A stretch of 64,000 nucleotides of DNA, taken from NCBI RefSeq assembly GCF_003751445.1, contig NZ_RJUU01000003.1:496001-560000 (forward strand), read 5' to 3'. A program made the translations under genes and the position numbers. Shown here one piece after another: positions 7,980-16,318 of this stretch. Source of the stretch: Streptomyces sp. 840.1 (GTDB taxonomy: Bacteria; Actinomycetota; Actinomycetes; Streptomycetales; Streptomycetaceae). How positions within the stretch are numbered: the stretch's first letter is position 1; every line of letters starts with the position of its first letter. Under the pieces are notes generated by a model. That model ran no database searches and was not told the origin of the DNA. It was given only the letters and a program-made list of their open reading frames with translations.

Positions 7980-8549
7980 ATGACCACGGCGACGACCGAC
8001 GAGCGGGCCCTCGCGGATCTGCAGCGTGACCACGGCCCGGCCCTGTTCCACTTCCTGCTCGGCCTGACCTTCGGTGACCGCCAGCGGGCCGAGGACCTGC
8101 TCCAGGAGACCCTGGTGCGGGCCTGGCAGCACCCGGAGGCCTTCGACGCCCCGTACGAGTCGATGCGGCCCTGGCTGTTCACCGTCGGCCGCCGGCTGGC
8201 GATCGACGCACGCAGGTCACGGCTGGCCCGGCCCGTCGAGGTGGGCGACGCGGTACTGGAGAGCGCCCCGTGCGGGGAGGACACCGCCGAGTCCGCGGTC
8301 GCCGCGCTCGATGTGCGCGAGGCGGTGCGCGGCCTCAGCCCGGAGCACCGGGCGGTGCTGGTGCAGATCTACTTCCGGGGGCTGAGCGTGGCCGAGACGG
8401 CCGAGGTGCTCGGCATTCCGGCCGGGACCGTCAAGTCCCGTTCGTACTACGCGCTGCGCCTGCTCTCGCGCGGTCTGCCGGGCTACTCCAGGAGGTCCTC
8501 CTCACTGAGCAGCGGCAGCAGTGCCGCGGCCTCCGCCACCGCCACGTAG
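7980..8549 (+). CDS. ECF sigma factor
   Basis: A 189-aa sigma-70 family protein with only regions 2 and 4. Region 2 (about 15-85) contains DLLQETLVRAWQHPEAF and RPWLFTVGRRLAIDARR. Region 4 (about 110-165) has VAETAEVLGIPAGTVKSRSYYALRLL. The last 20 residues are Ser/Ala-rich and are encoded where the gene overlaps a convergent anti-sigma gene, so the tail may be shaped by the other strand. ATG 7980 follows the stretch GGGGAAGGGCGTTCACG. The likely cognate regulator is the zinc-finger protein on the opposite strand (8483-8680). Confidence 0.88.
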   Translation: MTTATTDERALADLQRDHGPALFHFLLGLTFGDRQRAEDLLQETLVRAWQHPEAFDAPYESMRPWLFTVGRRLAIDARRSRLARPVEVGDAVLESAPCGEDTAESAVAALDVREAVRGLSPEHRAVLVQIYFRGLSVAETAEVLGIPAGTVKSRSYYALRLLSRGLPGYSRRSSSLSSGSSAAASATAT

Positions 8550-8680
8550 TCGGCGGCGCAGCGGTCGCAGTTCTGCAGGTGGCGGGAGACCTCCAGCGCC
8601 TCCGGGGCCGCGAGCGCGTCCAGCACGTAGGCTCCGAGCAGCTGCCTCATGTGCGGTCCCTCCCCGGGGTCGGCGGTCAT
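8483..8680 (-). CDS. Minimal zinc-finger anti-sigma factor (zf-HC2)
   Basis: A 65-aa protein that is essentially one anti-sigma zinc finger: HLQNCDRCAADY gives HxxxCxxC. It has no transmembrane segment, so it would be a soluble, ZAS-domain-only inhibitor. Its last 67 bases overlap the 3' end of the ECF sigma gene on the other strand, an unusual layout since such pairs are normally co-directional. The start may be ATG 8680 (AGAGG upstream) or ATG 8650 (GGAGG 8 bases upstream). It probably binds the neighbouring sigma factor, perhaps in a zinc- or redox-dependent way. Confidence 0.75.
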   Translation of the reverse strand: MTADPGEGPHMRQLLGAYVLDALAAPEALEVSRHLQNCDRCAADYVAVAEAAALLPLLSEEDLLE

Positions 8681-8789
8681 CGCAACCTCTTGTCTGTGAC
8701 GTATCCGGTCCTACGGATCCTGCCCTTCTGGCCACGCGGGGCGCGCTCCCCCGGTTCAATGCTGCGTGTAGGGGCGTGCCGAGAACGGA

Positions 8790-9320
8790 ATGGGGCGAGA
8801 CGCGATGCGTCCGGAACGTCGTGACGGATCCGGTGGCGGCGGGCTGCTGATCCCGATGGCCTGGATGTACGCCGAGTACATCGCCGACGAACTGCTGCGG
8901 ACCGGTGAGCTGATGGAACCGGCGACGCTGGAGTACCGGGCGGGGCGTGACGCGCTCGCCCTCACCGTCTTCCTCTCCGACGGCGCGGTGGCCGAGGCGC
9001 TCCCCGCGACCCGGGTGGACGAGCTGCGGCTGCTGACGGCGTACGGGGCGCCGTGGCGCGGCTGGGTCTGTGAACGGCTCGACGCGCTGGAGACGGCGCG
9101 GGGAGGCCCCGACCCGGATCTCGCGCTGGCCCGCGCGGCGTGGCGGTGGCTGGAGGACACCGAGCTGCTGGCGGCCGACCTCGACGCGATCGGCCCGCCG
9201 GACCCGGAACCGGCCGACGGCCCGCCCGGCCCGGAGGCGGAGGGGGCCCCGGCCCAGGTGTGGACGCCGGCCTGGCAGCTGGGGCTGCCGCTGGGACACC
9301 TCTCGATCCACCTTTACTGA
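8790..9320 (+). CDS. Conserved hypothetical protein
   Basis: A 176-aa protein I do not recognise. It has no signal peptide or membrane segment. The sequence is acidic and Ala/Leu-rich, with a short mixed region (MAWMYAEYIADELLRTGELM) and a Pro/Gly/Glu-rich stretch (about 135-160) before a hydrophobic C-terminus. Codon usage is typical for the genus and the frame is clean, which supports a real gene. The start may be ATG 8790 or ATG 8805. It is divergent from the anti-sigma gene and convergent with the LytS kinase gene. Confidence 0.6.
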   Translation: MGRDAMRPERRDGSGGGGLLIPMAWMYAEYIADELLRTGELMEPATLEYRAGRDALALTVFLSDGAVAEALPATRVDELRLLTAYGAPWRGWVCERLDALETARGGPDPDLALARAAWRWLEDTELLAADLDAIGPPDPEPADGPPGPEAEGAPAQVWTPAWQLGLPLGHLSIHLY

Positions 9321-9338
9321 GGGCCCGGCGGCCGGTCC

Positions 9339-10529
9339 TCAGGAACCGTGCACCCCGGCGCGGTACTTCGGAAGCCGCACGGTGATCCGCATTCCGGCGC
9401 CGATGCCCGTCTCGATGACGAGCCCGTAGTCGTCCCCGTACACCTGGCGCAGCCGCTCGTCCACGTTGAGCAGGCCGACGCCGGTGGACTTGCCGCCCTC
9501 GCCGCGCAGGATGTGGCGCAGCCGTTCGGGGTCCATGCCGATGCCGTCGTCCTCGATGACGACCTCGGCCTCGGAGCCCGCGTCCAGGGCGCTGATGGTG
9601 ATGCGGCTGGAGGTGACCGCGCCTTCGAGCCCGTGCTTGACGGCGTTCTCGACGAGGGGCTGGAGGCAGAGGAAGGGCAGGGCGACGGGCAGTACCTCGG
9701 GGGCGACCTGGAGGGTGACCGCGAGCCTTTCGCCGAAGCGGGCCCGGACCAGGGCCAGGTACTGGTCGATGGAGTGCAGTTCGTCCGCGAGGGTGGTGAA
9801 GTCGCCGTGACTGCGGAAGGAGTAGCGGGTGAAGTCGGCGAACTCCAGAAGGAGTTCGCGGGCCTGCTCGGGGTCGGTGCGGACGAACGAGGCGATGGCG
9901 GCCAGTGAGTTGAAGATGAAGTGGGGGGAGATCTGCGCGCGCAGGGCCCTGATCTCGGCCTCGATGAGCTGGGTGCGCGAGCGGTCGAGCTCGGCGAGTT
10001 CCAGCTGTACGCAGACCCAGCGGGCGACCTCACCTGCGGCCCGCGCCAGGACGGCCGACTCCCGGGGCGCGTAGGCGATGAGGGCTCCCAGTACCCGGTG
10101 GTCGACGGTGAGCGGTACGGCGACGGCCCACCGCAGCGGGCAGTCCAGATCGTCGCAGTCGCTGCGGAAGGCGGTGTCGCGGCCGCTGGCGAGCAGCTCC
10201 GCCACCTGTTCCATGACGTGTTCGCCGTGGTGGCCGCCCTCGCCGTCCCAAACGAGTACGCGCTCGCGGTCGGTGAGGCACAGCGCGTCGGTGCCGAGCA
10301 GGGAGCGCAGCCGGCGGGCGGACTTGCGGGCGCTGTCCTCGGTGAGTCCGGCGCGCAGCGGGGGCGCGGCCAGTGAAGCGGTGTGCAGGGTCTCGAAGGT
10401 GGCGTGCTCCACCGGGGTGCCGACGTCGCTGGTGCGGACGGGGCGGGCGGTGCGGCGTCCGGCCAGCAGGCCGGCCCCGGACAGCAGGACGCCGATGAGC
10501 ACGATCACCGCGTATCCGGCCCCGGTCAC
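9339..10529 (-). CDS. LytS-type sensor histidine kinase
   Basis: A 396-aa kinase with one N-terminal membrane helix (about 5-22), a GAF-like sensor region (about 45-180), the His_kinase (LytS/YehU) phosphoacceptor region with QISPHFIFNSLAAIASF, and a C-terminal HATPase with LVENAVKHGL and DDGIGM. GTG 10529 overlaps the symporter stop by four bases (GTGA) and has GGGAGG 5 bases upstream. The partner is the LytTR regulator at 12431-13183. Sharing an operon with a solute:sodium symporter suggests that it senses the transported carboxylate or its effect, as in LytSR-like pyruvate systems. The ligand is not known. Confidence 0.85.
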   Translation of the reverse strand: MTGAGYAVIVLIGVLLSGAGLLAGRRTARPVRTSDVGTPVEHATFETLHTASLAAPPLRAGLTEDSARKSARRLRSLLGTDALCLTDRERVLVWDGEGGHHGEHVMEQVAELLASGRDTAFRSDCDDLDCPLRWAVAVPLTVDHRVLGALIAYAPRESAVLARAAGEVARWVCVQLELAELDRSRTQLIEAEIRALRAQISPHFIFNSLAAIASFVRTDPEQARELLLEFADFTRYSFRSHGDFTTLADELHSIDQYLALVRARFGERLAVTLQVAPEVLPVALPFLCLQPLVENAVKHGLEGAVTSSRITISALDAGSEAEVVIEDDGIGMDPERLRHILRGEGGKSTGVGLLNVDERLRQVYGDDYGLVIETGIGAGMRITVRLPKYRAGVHGS

Positions 10530-12007
10530 CGGTGCCTCCCCGAGGTGAGCGCTTCGGGCAGGTGGAAGCGGGTCATGGCGGCGTTGGTGCCGGCCGGTAT
10601 CCGGCCGGGCGTGGCCAGCGAGACGAGGATCATGGCGAGGAAGCCGACGGGTACGGACCAGACGGCGGGCCAGGCGAGCAGGGCATGCGGCCAGCCGGGC
10701 GGGCGCACCGCGCCGCTCACGGTGATCGCGACGGAGAGCAGCGCCGAGCCGCCGCCGAGCAGGAGACCGGCGACGGCGCCGGGCGGGGTGAGCCGGCGCC
10801 ACCAGATCCCGAGGACCAGGAGCGGGCAGAAGGAGGACGCGGAGACCGCGAACGCCATCCCCACCGAGTCCGCCACCGGCACCCGGCTGACCAGCAGCGA
10901 TCCGGCCAGCGGGACGGAGATGGCGAGGACGGTGGCCAGCCGGAAGTGCCGTACGCCCCGCGAGGGCAGCACGTCCTGGGTGAGGACCCCGGCGACGGCC
11001 ATGGTGAGTCCGGAGGCGGTGGACAGGAACGCGGCGAAGGCGCCACCGGCGATGAGCGCGCCGAGCAGGTCGCCGCCGAGGCCGCCGATGACCCGGCCGG
11101 GCAGCAGCAGCACGGCGGCGTCCGCGTCGCCGCCGCCGATGAGCTCGGGGGCGTACAGCCGCCCGAGGGCGCCGTAGACGGGCGGCAGCAGGTAGAAGAC
11201 GCCGATGAGGGCGAGGACGGCGACGGTGGTGCGGCGGGCGTCGCGGCCGTTGGGGCTGGTGTAGAAGCGGACGACGACGTGCGGCAGGCCCATCGTGCCG
11301 AGGAAGGTGGCGACGATGAGCCCGTAGGTGGCGTACAGCGGGTGGTCGGCGCGGAAGACGGACAGCTGCTCGTCGAAGGTGACGCGGGGGCGTCCGTCGC
11401 CCTGCCAGGCCAGGACCAGGAAGATGGCGGGGACCAGGAGTGCGGTCAGCTTCAGCCAGTACTGGAAGACCTGGACGAAGGTGATGGAGCGCATGCCGCC
11501 CGCGGCGACGGCCAGGACGACCACGGAGGCGACGAGCACGTCCCCGAGCCAGCCGGGCGCCCCGGTGAGGATCTTCAGGGTGAGCCCGGCGCCCTGGAGC
11601 TGCGGGACGAGGTAGAGCCAGCCCGCTCCGACGACGAGGACGCTGACGAGCCGGCGCACCTGCCGCGATTCGAGCCGTCCCTCGGCGAAGTCGGGCAGGG
11701 TGTACGCCCCCGAACGGCGCAGCGGGGCGGCGACGAAGACCAGCAGGACGAGGTACCCGGCGGTGTAGCCGACGGGGTACCAGAGCATGTCGGGGCCGTG
11801 CACCAGCACCAGTCCGGCGATGCCGAGGAAGGAGGCGGCGGAGAGGTACTCGCCACTGATCGCGGCCGCGTTGAGGCGGGGCCGTACGGTGCGCGACGCG
11901 ACGTAGAAGTCGGACGTGGTGCGGGAGATGCGCAGTCCGAATCCGCCGACGAGGACGGTGGCGGAGACGACGGCGGCGACCGCCGTCACCGCGTAGGCGC
12001 GGCTCAC
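10526..12007 (-). CDS. Solute:sodium symporter (ActP/MctC-like)
   Basis: A 493-aa, polytopic SSS-family permease with about 13 hydrophobic segments. It contains the family stretch SAASFLGIAGLVL and GGMRSITFVQVFQYWLK. The preceding small DUF485 protein is the usual partner of acetate/pyruvate-type (ActP, MctC) symporters, so a short-chain monocarboxylate is the likely substrate. GTG 12007 overlaps the DUF485 stop by 4 bases and the gene overlaps the kinase downstream by 4, so the three are tightly coupled. Uptake is probably controlled by the LytTR/LytS pair of the same unit. Confidence 0.88.
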   Translation of the reverse strand: MSRAYAVTAVAAVVSATVLVGGFGLRISRTTSDFYVASRTVRPRLNAAAISGEYLSAASFLGIAGLVLVHGPDMLWYPVGYTAGYLVLLVFVAAPLRRSGAYTLPDFAEGRLESRQVRRLVSVLVVGAGWLYLVPQLQGAGLTLKILTGAPGWLGDVLVASVVVLAVAAGGMRSITFVQVFQYWLKLTALLVPAIFLVLAWQGDGRPRVTFDEQLSVFRADHPLYATYGLIVATFLGTMGLPHVVVRFYTSPNGRDARRTTVAVLALIGVFYLLPPVYGALGRLYAPELIGGGDADAAVLLLPGRVIGGLGGDLLGALIAGGAFAAFLSTASGLTMAVAGVLTQDVLPSRGVRHFRLATVLAISVPLAGSLLVSRVPVADSVGMAFAVSASSFCPLLVLGIWWRRLTPPGAVAGLLLGGGSALLSVAITVSGAVRPPGWPHALLAWPAVWSVPVGFLAMILVSLATPGRIPAGTNAAMTRFHLPEALTSGRHR

Positions 12008-12366
12008 TGTGCGGGGCGGCCTTCCACGAGCCGGGCGAAGTCGTGTTCGTTGCGCTCGGCCCGGCGCACGTACCACCAGGCGATCAGGGTGAGCGGGGGG
12101 TAGGCGGCGAAGCCGAGGACGGCCCACACGACGGCGTCGCTGCGCAGCGCCGCGAAGACCAGTGGCAGGGTGCCCGCCACGGCGGCGAGCACGGCGAAGG
12201 CGGTGAGCCCGGCGCGCAGTTGGCTGCGCATCAGCGAGCGTACGTAGGCACCGCCCAGCGCGGTCTGTTCGTCGATCTCCGACTGGGTGCGGTAGCGCGG
12301 CAGCGGCCGGACCCGCCGGGGCTCCCCCGTCACCACTTCGCGCCGGGGCGTTGACTCTGCGGACAT
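12004..12366 (-). CDS. DUF485-like small membrane protein, symporter partner
   Basis: A 120-aa protein with a cytoplasmic N-terminus and two hydrophobic helices (about 53-75 and 80-100), followed by a charged C-terminus. Such proteins regularly precede ActP-type symporters, like YjcH in E. coli. The stop overlaps the symporter GTG. Function in the family is uncertain; assembly or regulation of the symporter is likely. The sequence is divergent, so the DUF485 label rests on size, topology and context. Confidence 0.7.
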   Translation of the reverse strand: MSAESTPRREVVTGEPRRVRPLPRYRTQSEIDEQTALGGAYVRSLMRSQLRAGLTAFAVLAAVAGTLPLVFAALRSDAVVWAVLGFAAYPPLTLIAWWYVRRAERNEHDFARLVEGRPAQ

Positions 12367-12430
12367 GGGGCCGGAGTGTACGCAGCACCCGGCCCCGCTG
12401 GGAAGGGATTCGAACGCGGGTAGCCGCTGG

Positions 12431-13183
12431 TCAGCGACCGCCCTGCCGCATCAGCAGATCGCGCAGCGCGCGGGTGTGGCGGCGGCTGACGGCGAGTTCG
12501 GCGGTGCCGATGCGCACGCTCATGCTGCCCGCGTCGAGGCGGAGTTCGTCGATCCTTCCGAGCGCCACGAGGTGGCGGCGGTGGATGCGTACGAAGCCTC
12601 GGGTCCGCCAGCGCTCCTCCAGGGTGGTCAGCGGCACCCGGACCAGGTGGCTTCCGGTGGCGGTGTGCAGCCGCGCGTAGTCGCCCTGGGCCTCGGCGTA
12701 CGCGATGTCGTCGATCGGTACGAAGCGGATGACGCCGCCCAGTTCGACCGGGATCTGGTCCTGTGACGTGTCGTGGACGGGTGCGGAGCGCTCTGCGACC
12801 TGTTCGGCGACGCGGCGTACCGCTTCGGCCAGGCGCTCGCGGCGTACCGGCTTCAGGACGTAGTCGACGGCCTTGAGGTCGAAGGCCTGCACGGCGAAGT
12901 CCTCGTGGGCGGTGACGAAGACGATGAGCGGGGGCGCGGCGAATCCGGCCAGCAGCTGGGCGACGTCGAGCCCGGTCAGCCCGGCCATGTGGATGTCGAG
13001 GAAGACGACGTCGATGGCGGCGGCGTCCTCGGGCCCCGCGTCGACGGCGCCGCCGATGCGGCGCAGCGCCTCGGTGGCCCCGGTGGCCCCTTCGGCGCTG
13101 CGGATGCGGGGATCGGCGCGCAGGAGGTACAGCAGCTCCTCCAGGGCGGGTTCTTCGTCGTCGACGGCGAGTACGCGCAGCAT
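12431..13183 (-). CDS. LytTR-family response regulator
   Basis: A 250-aa regulator. The N-terminal receiver has LAVDDEEPALEE and the phosphoacceptor in VVFLDIHMAGLTG; the conserved Lys is in DYVLKPVRRERL. The C-terminal LytTR DNA-binding domain (about 150-245) includes VRIHRRHLVAL. ATG 13183 is chosen because the receiver strand starts at residue 2; the frame is open upstream without domain support. It lies 64 bases before the DUF485 gene on the same strand and is presumably the partner of the LytS kinase at the far end of the unit. It would bind paired direct repeats upstream of its target, which I could not pick out. Confidence 0.87.
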   Translation of the reverse strand: MLRVLAVDDEEPALEELLYLLRADPRIRSAEGATGATEALRRIGGAVDAGPEDAAAIDVVFLDIHMAGLTGLDVAQLLAGFAAPPLIVFVTAHEDFAVQAFDLKAVDYVLKPVRRERLAEAVRRVAEQVAERSAPVHDTSQDQIPVELGGVIRFVPIDDIAYAEAQGDYARLHTATGSHLVRVPLTTLEERWRTRGFVRIHRRHLVALGRIDELRLDAGSMSVRIGTAELAVSRRHTRALRDLLMRQGGR

Positions 13184-13246
13184 GAGGCCGGAGTGTAGAC
13201 CGGCCGGGTGACACGGGCGGATCGAACGGCGCACCGGCCGGGCGGG

Positions 13247-14107
13247 CTACTTGAGCAGTCTGGAGAGCCTGCGGTCGGCGAGTGGTTTCCCGCCGGTCTG
13301 GCAGGTCGGGCAGTACTGGAGCGAGGAGTCGCTGAAGGAGACCTCGCGGACGGTGTCGCCGCAGACCGGGCAGGGTTGGCCGGTGCGCCCGTGGACCCGC
13401 ATCCCGCTGCGCTTCTCGGCCTTGAGCTTTCCGGCCGCGAGTCCGCTGGAGCGGGCGACGGCGTCGTCGAGCGTGGTGCGCAGGGCGGTGTGCAGCCGGG
13501 TGATCTCGTCGTCGGTGAGGTGTGCGGTGAGTTTGAACGGCGACATCTTCGCGACGTGCAGGATCTCGTCGCTGTAGGCGTTGCCGATGCCGGCGATGAG
13601 GGACTGGTCGCGCAGCGCGCCCTTGATCTGCCGGCGCTCCCCTTCGAGCAGCGCGGCGAACGCGTCGCGGTCGAAGGACGGGTCCAGCGGGTCGGGCCCC
13701 AGGCGGGCCACGCCGGGCACCTCGGCGGGGTCGTGGACGAGGTGGACGGCGAGGCGTTTGGTGGTGCCGGCCTCGGTGAGGTCGAAGCCGTCGCCGCCGG
13801 TGAGTACGGTACGCAGCGCCAGTGGCCCCTTGCCGGGGCGCGGCGGGGTGGCGGGGAAGCTCTCCTTCCACTGGAGCCAGCCGGCGCGTGCGAGGTGGGT
13901 GAGCAGGTGGAGGGGGCCGACGGCGATGTCCAGGAACTTGCCGTGCCGCCGGACGCCGGTGACGGTGCCGCCGTGCAGGGCGGTGAGCGGCGGGTCGTAC
14001 GTCTTCAGGACGCTGATGGCGAGCGGGAGTACGCGGTCGATCTCCCTGCCGACCAGGTGGTCGTCGAGGAAGACCCGCAGGGCTTCGACTTCCGGCAGTT
14101 CGGGCAT
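13247..14107 (-). CDS. Fpg/Nei-family DNA glycosylase-AP lyase
   Basis: A 286-aa base-excision repair enzyme. The N-terminus MPELPEVE provides the catalytic Pro and Glu after Met removal. The helix-two-turn-helix DNA-binding part is in QSLIAGIGNAYSDEIL. A C-terminal zinc finger has CPVC and CPTC pairs. These features fit removal of oxidised bases. Which subfamily it belongs to (MutM, or the Nei-type proteins of actinobacteria) cannot be settled by eye; the divergent C-terminus (GGKPLADRRLSRLL) argues against canonical MutM. It lies 34 bases downstream of the amidohydrolase gene. Confidence 0.87.
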   Translation of the reverse strand: MPELPEVEALRVFLDDHLVGREIDRVLPLAISVLKTYDPPLTALHGGTVTGVRRHGKFLDIAVGPLHLLTHLARAGWLQWKESFPATPPRPGKGPLALRTVLTGGDGFDLTEAGTTKRLAVHLVHDPAEVPGVARLGPDPLDPSFDRDAFAALLEGERRQIKGALRDQSLIAGIGNAYSDEILHVAKMSPFKLTAHLTDDEITRLHTALRTTLDDAVARSSGLAAGKLKAEKRSGMRVHGRTGQPCPVCGDTVREVSFSDSSLQYCPTCQTGGKPLADRRLSRLLK

Positions 14108-14141
14108 GGTTCCCAGCCTGCCGCAGGCGTCGCCCCGGTGG

Positions 14142-14999
14142 CTACCGGAGGCCGTACACGCGCTCGGCGGTGGTGGCGAGGACGGCGGCCCGTTCACCGG
14201 GGGCAAGACCGCTGACCAGGGTGTGGGCGGCCTCGACGACCTCGGTGTACGTGGCGGCGAGCCGGCACACCGGCCAGTCCGAGCCGAACATCAGCCGGGC
14301 GGGCCCGAAGGCGTCGATGACGGTGTCCGCGAAGGGGCGCAGGTCCTCGGCGGTCCAGTGGTGCCGGTCGGCCTCGGTGACCAGGCCGGAGAGTTTGCAC
14401 ACGGTGTTGGGGAGGGCGGCCAGCGCCCGCACCTCGTCGGCCCAGGGGCGCAGGGCGCCGGTCGCGATGGGCGGTTTGCCCGCGTGGTCCAGGACGAAGG
14501 TGAGGCCGGGCAGCAGCTCGGCGGCCCGGACGGTGGCGGGCAGCTGGTGCGGCTGGACCACCAGGTCGTAGACGAGCCCGGCACCGGCCACCGCGGCCAG
14601 GCCGCGCAGTACGTCGGCGCGCAGGAGCCATTCGGGGTCGGGTTCGCCCTGGACCTGGTGGCGCAGCGAGACGAGCCGGTCGCCGCCGGGGAGCTCGCGC
14701 AGGGCGGCGAGGGTGTCGGCGATGCCGGGCGCCGTGAGGTCGCTCCAGCCCACGACGCCGGCGACGAGATCGCTGCCGTCCGCGAGCGCGAGGAACTCGG
14801 GGGTCTCCTCGGGGACGGTGACGGTCTGCACGAGCACGGTGGCGCTCACGCCGTTGGCGCGGGCCTCCGGCTCCAGGTCGGCAAGGGAGAAGTCGCGTCG
14901 CAGGGGCGCGAGTTCCTCGCCGGTGATCCACTCCTGGTCGCGTACCGAGAGGTCCCAGACGTGGTGGTGGGCGTCGACGATGCGCGGGCCGCCGGTCAC
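14142..14999 (-). CDS. Amidohydrolase-fold lactonase, probable L-fuconolactonase
   Basis: A 285-aa metal-dependent hydrolase of the amidohydrolase_2 family. The N-terminal HxH motif lies in IVDAHHHVWD and the C-terminal catalytic Asp in MFGSDWPVC, with further ligands in FVLDHAGKP. In this operon, after an aldo/keto reductase and a RhaM-family mutarotase, the expected step is hydrolysis of L-fucono-1,5-lactone (or a related aldonolactone) to the acid. GTG 14999 lies one base after the mutarotase stop. The exact sugar is inferred from context. Confidence 0.8.
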   Translation of the reverse strand: MTGGPRIVDAHHHVWDLSVRDQEWITGEELAPLRRDFSLADLEPEARANGVSATVLVQTVTVPEETPEFLALADGSDLVAGVVGWSDLTAPGIADTLAALRELPGGDRLVSLRHQVQGEPDPEWLLRADVLRGLAAVAGAGLVYDLVVQPHQLPATVRAAELLPGLTFVLDHAGKPPIATGALRPWADEVRALAALPNTVCKLSGLVTEADRHHWTAEDLRPFADTVIDAFGPARLMFGSDWPVCRLAATYTEVVEAAHTLVSGLAPGERAAVLATTAERVYGLR

Positions 15000-15000
15000 C

Positions 15001-15312
15001 TCACAGCTCCCAGGCGACGGGGAGCCCGGCTCCGGCGCCGTTGGAGGAGTAGTCGTGCGTGACGTCGAGGAGCTCGTCCATCCTGGCCTGCCAGGCGACG
15101 TTGACGGGGAGCTCCTCCAGTTCGGCCAGGAGCCGGGCGTAGTCCTCGCACTCGATGACGTGGAACAGTTCGGTGCCGCTGCGCCAGATCGTCCAGGAGG
15201 TGGCGCCGGCCGCGCGGATCGCCCGGGTCAGTTCGGCCGGTACCTCTCGGTGTGCGGCCTCGTACTGGGCTATGCGGTCCGCGCGGACCTTGGTGTGCAG
15301 GGCGATACGCAT
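15001..15312 (-). CDS. L-rhamnose/L-fucose mutarotase (RhaM family, DUF718)
   Basis: A 103-aa protein with the RhaM fold signature: N-terminal strand MRIALHTKVRADRIAQYEAAH, central TSWTIWRSGTELFHVIE, and a Trp near the C-terminus. RhaM enzymes interconvert alpha and beta anomers of 6-deoxyhexoses. It sits between the aldo/keto reductase and lactonase genes with 1-base gaps on each side, so the three are one transcription unit. It would supply the anomer used by the dehydrogenase. L-fucose is favoured because of the reductase family and an alpha-L-fucosidase gene 11 kb away. Confidence 0.87.
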   Translation of the reverse strand: MRIALHTKVRADRIAQYEAAHREVPAELTRAIRAAGATSWTIWRSGTELFHVIECEDYARLLAELEELPVNVAWQARMDELLDVTHDYSSNGAGAGLPVAWEL

Positions 15313-15313
15313 G

Positions 15314-16297
15314 TCAGTTTCCGTTCTCGGTCAGCAGGCCCTCTGCGCGCAGCTCGTCCCAGAGCTCGTCGGGGACCGGTTCGCGCAGCAGCGCGGCGGC
15401 GTCACGGACCTCTTCCGGGGAGCGGGTGCCGACGAGCACCCCGGCGACGGCGGGGTGGGTGAGCGGGTAGTGCAGGGCGGCCGCACGCAGCGGCACGCCG
15501 TGGGCCTCGGTGACGGCCTTCAGGCGCAGCGCCCGGTCCAGGAGGCTGATGGGGGCGGCGGCGTAGTCGTAGGTCGCGCCGGGGCGCGGGTCCGCGAGGA
15601 GGCCGGAGTTGAAGACCCCGCCGACGACGACGCTGCGGCCGCGGGCGGCTGCCTCGGGCAGCAGCTCGATGAGGGCGGACTGGTCGAGGAGGGTGTGACG
15701 GCCGGCGCAGAGCACCACGTCGGCGTCGGTCTCGCGGATGAACCGGGTGAGCATCGCGGTCTGGTTCATGCCGGCCCCGATGGCGCCGATCACGCCCTCG
15801 GCGCGCAGTTTCTCCAGCTCCGGGTAGGCGTGCCGGAAGGCGGCTTCCGCGTGGTCGTCCGGGTCGTGCAGGTAGGCGATGTCGATGCGGTCGAGGCCGA
15901 GCCGTTCCAGGCTGTCCTCGATGCTGCGCCGGACGCCGGCGGCGCTGAAGTCCCAGCGGCGGCGGTGGGTGGCCCGTACGGCGAAGCCCTCGGAGAGCTC
16001 GTCGGACGGGGCGGGCGCCCCGTCGGGCAGCGGGTCGAGCACCCGGCCGACCTTGGTGGACAGCGCGTACGAGTCGCGGGGCCGGGTGCGCAGCGCCTCA
16101 CCGAGCCGTCGCTCGGAGAGGCCCAGTCCGTAGTGCGGGGCGGTGTCGAAGTAGCGGACGCCCTCGTCCCAGGCGGCGTCGACGGCGGCCGCGGCCCGCG
16201 CCGGTTCGACGGCGGTGAAGAGATTGCCGATGGCGGCCGCCCCGAAGGACAGCTCGGTGACCTCGACCGCGCTGTTTCCCAGCCTGTTGCGCCGCAT
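15314..16297 (-). CDS. Aldo/keto reductase, probable L-fucose (aldose) 1-dehydrogenase
   Basis: A 327-aa AKR. The catalytic tetrad is visible: Asp51 and Tyr56 (FDTAPHYG), Lys82 (STKVG) and His144 (YLHDPDD). The subgroup resembles D-threo-aldose/L-fucose dehydrogenases, which oxidise the sugar to the lactone with NAD(P)+. ATG 16297 has GGAGGG upstream, while the in-frame codons before it lack support. It is first in the operon, ahead of mutarotase and lactonase. A promoter with a good -35 and -10 and two direct repeats lies upstream. Steps after the sugar acid are not encoded here. Confidence 0.85.
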   Translation of the reverse strand: MRRNRLGNSAVEVTELSFGAAAIGNLFTAVEPARAAAAVDAAWDEGVRYFDTAPHYGLGLSERRLGEALRTRPRDSYALSTKVGRVLDPLPDGAPAPSDELSEGFAVRATHRRRWDFSAAGVRRSIEDSLERLGLDRIDIAYLHDPDDHAEAAFRHAYPELEKLRAEGVIGAIGAGMNQTAMLTRFIRETDADVVLCAGRHTLLDQSALIELLPEAAARGRSVVVGGVFNSGLLADPRPGATYDYAAAPISLLDRALRLKAVTEAHGVPLRAAALHYPLTHPAVAGVLVGTRSPEEVRDAAALLREPVPDELWDELRAEGLLTENGN

Positions 16298-16318
16298 GCC
16301 TGTGCCGCCCTCCCCGAT

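Noticed and set aside
10532..12103. Plus-strand 523-aa frame opposite the symporter
   Set aside because: Shadow of the SSS symporter gene; composition is Gly/Asp/Glu-rich without motifs.
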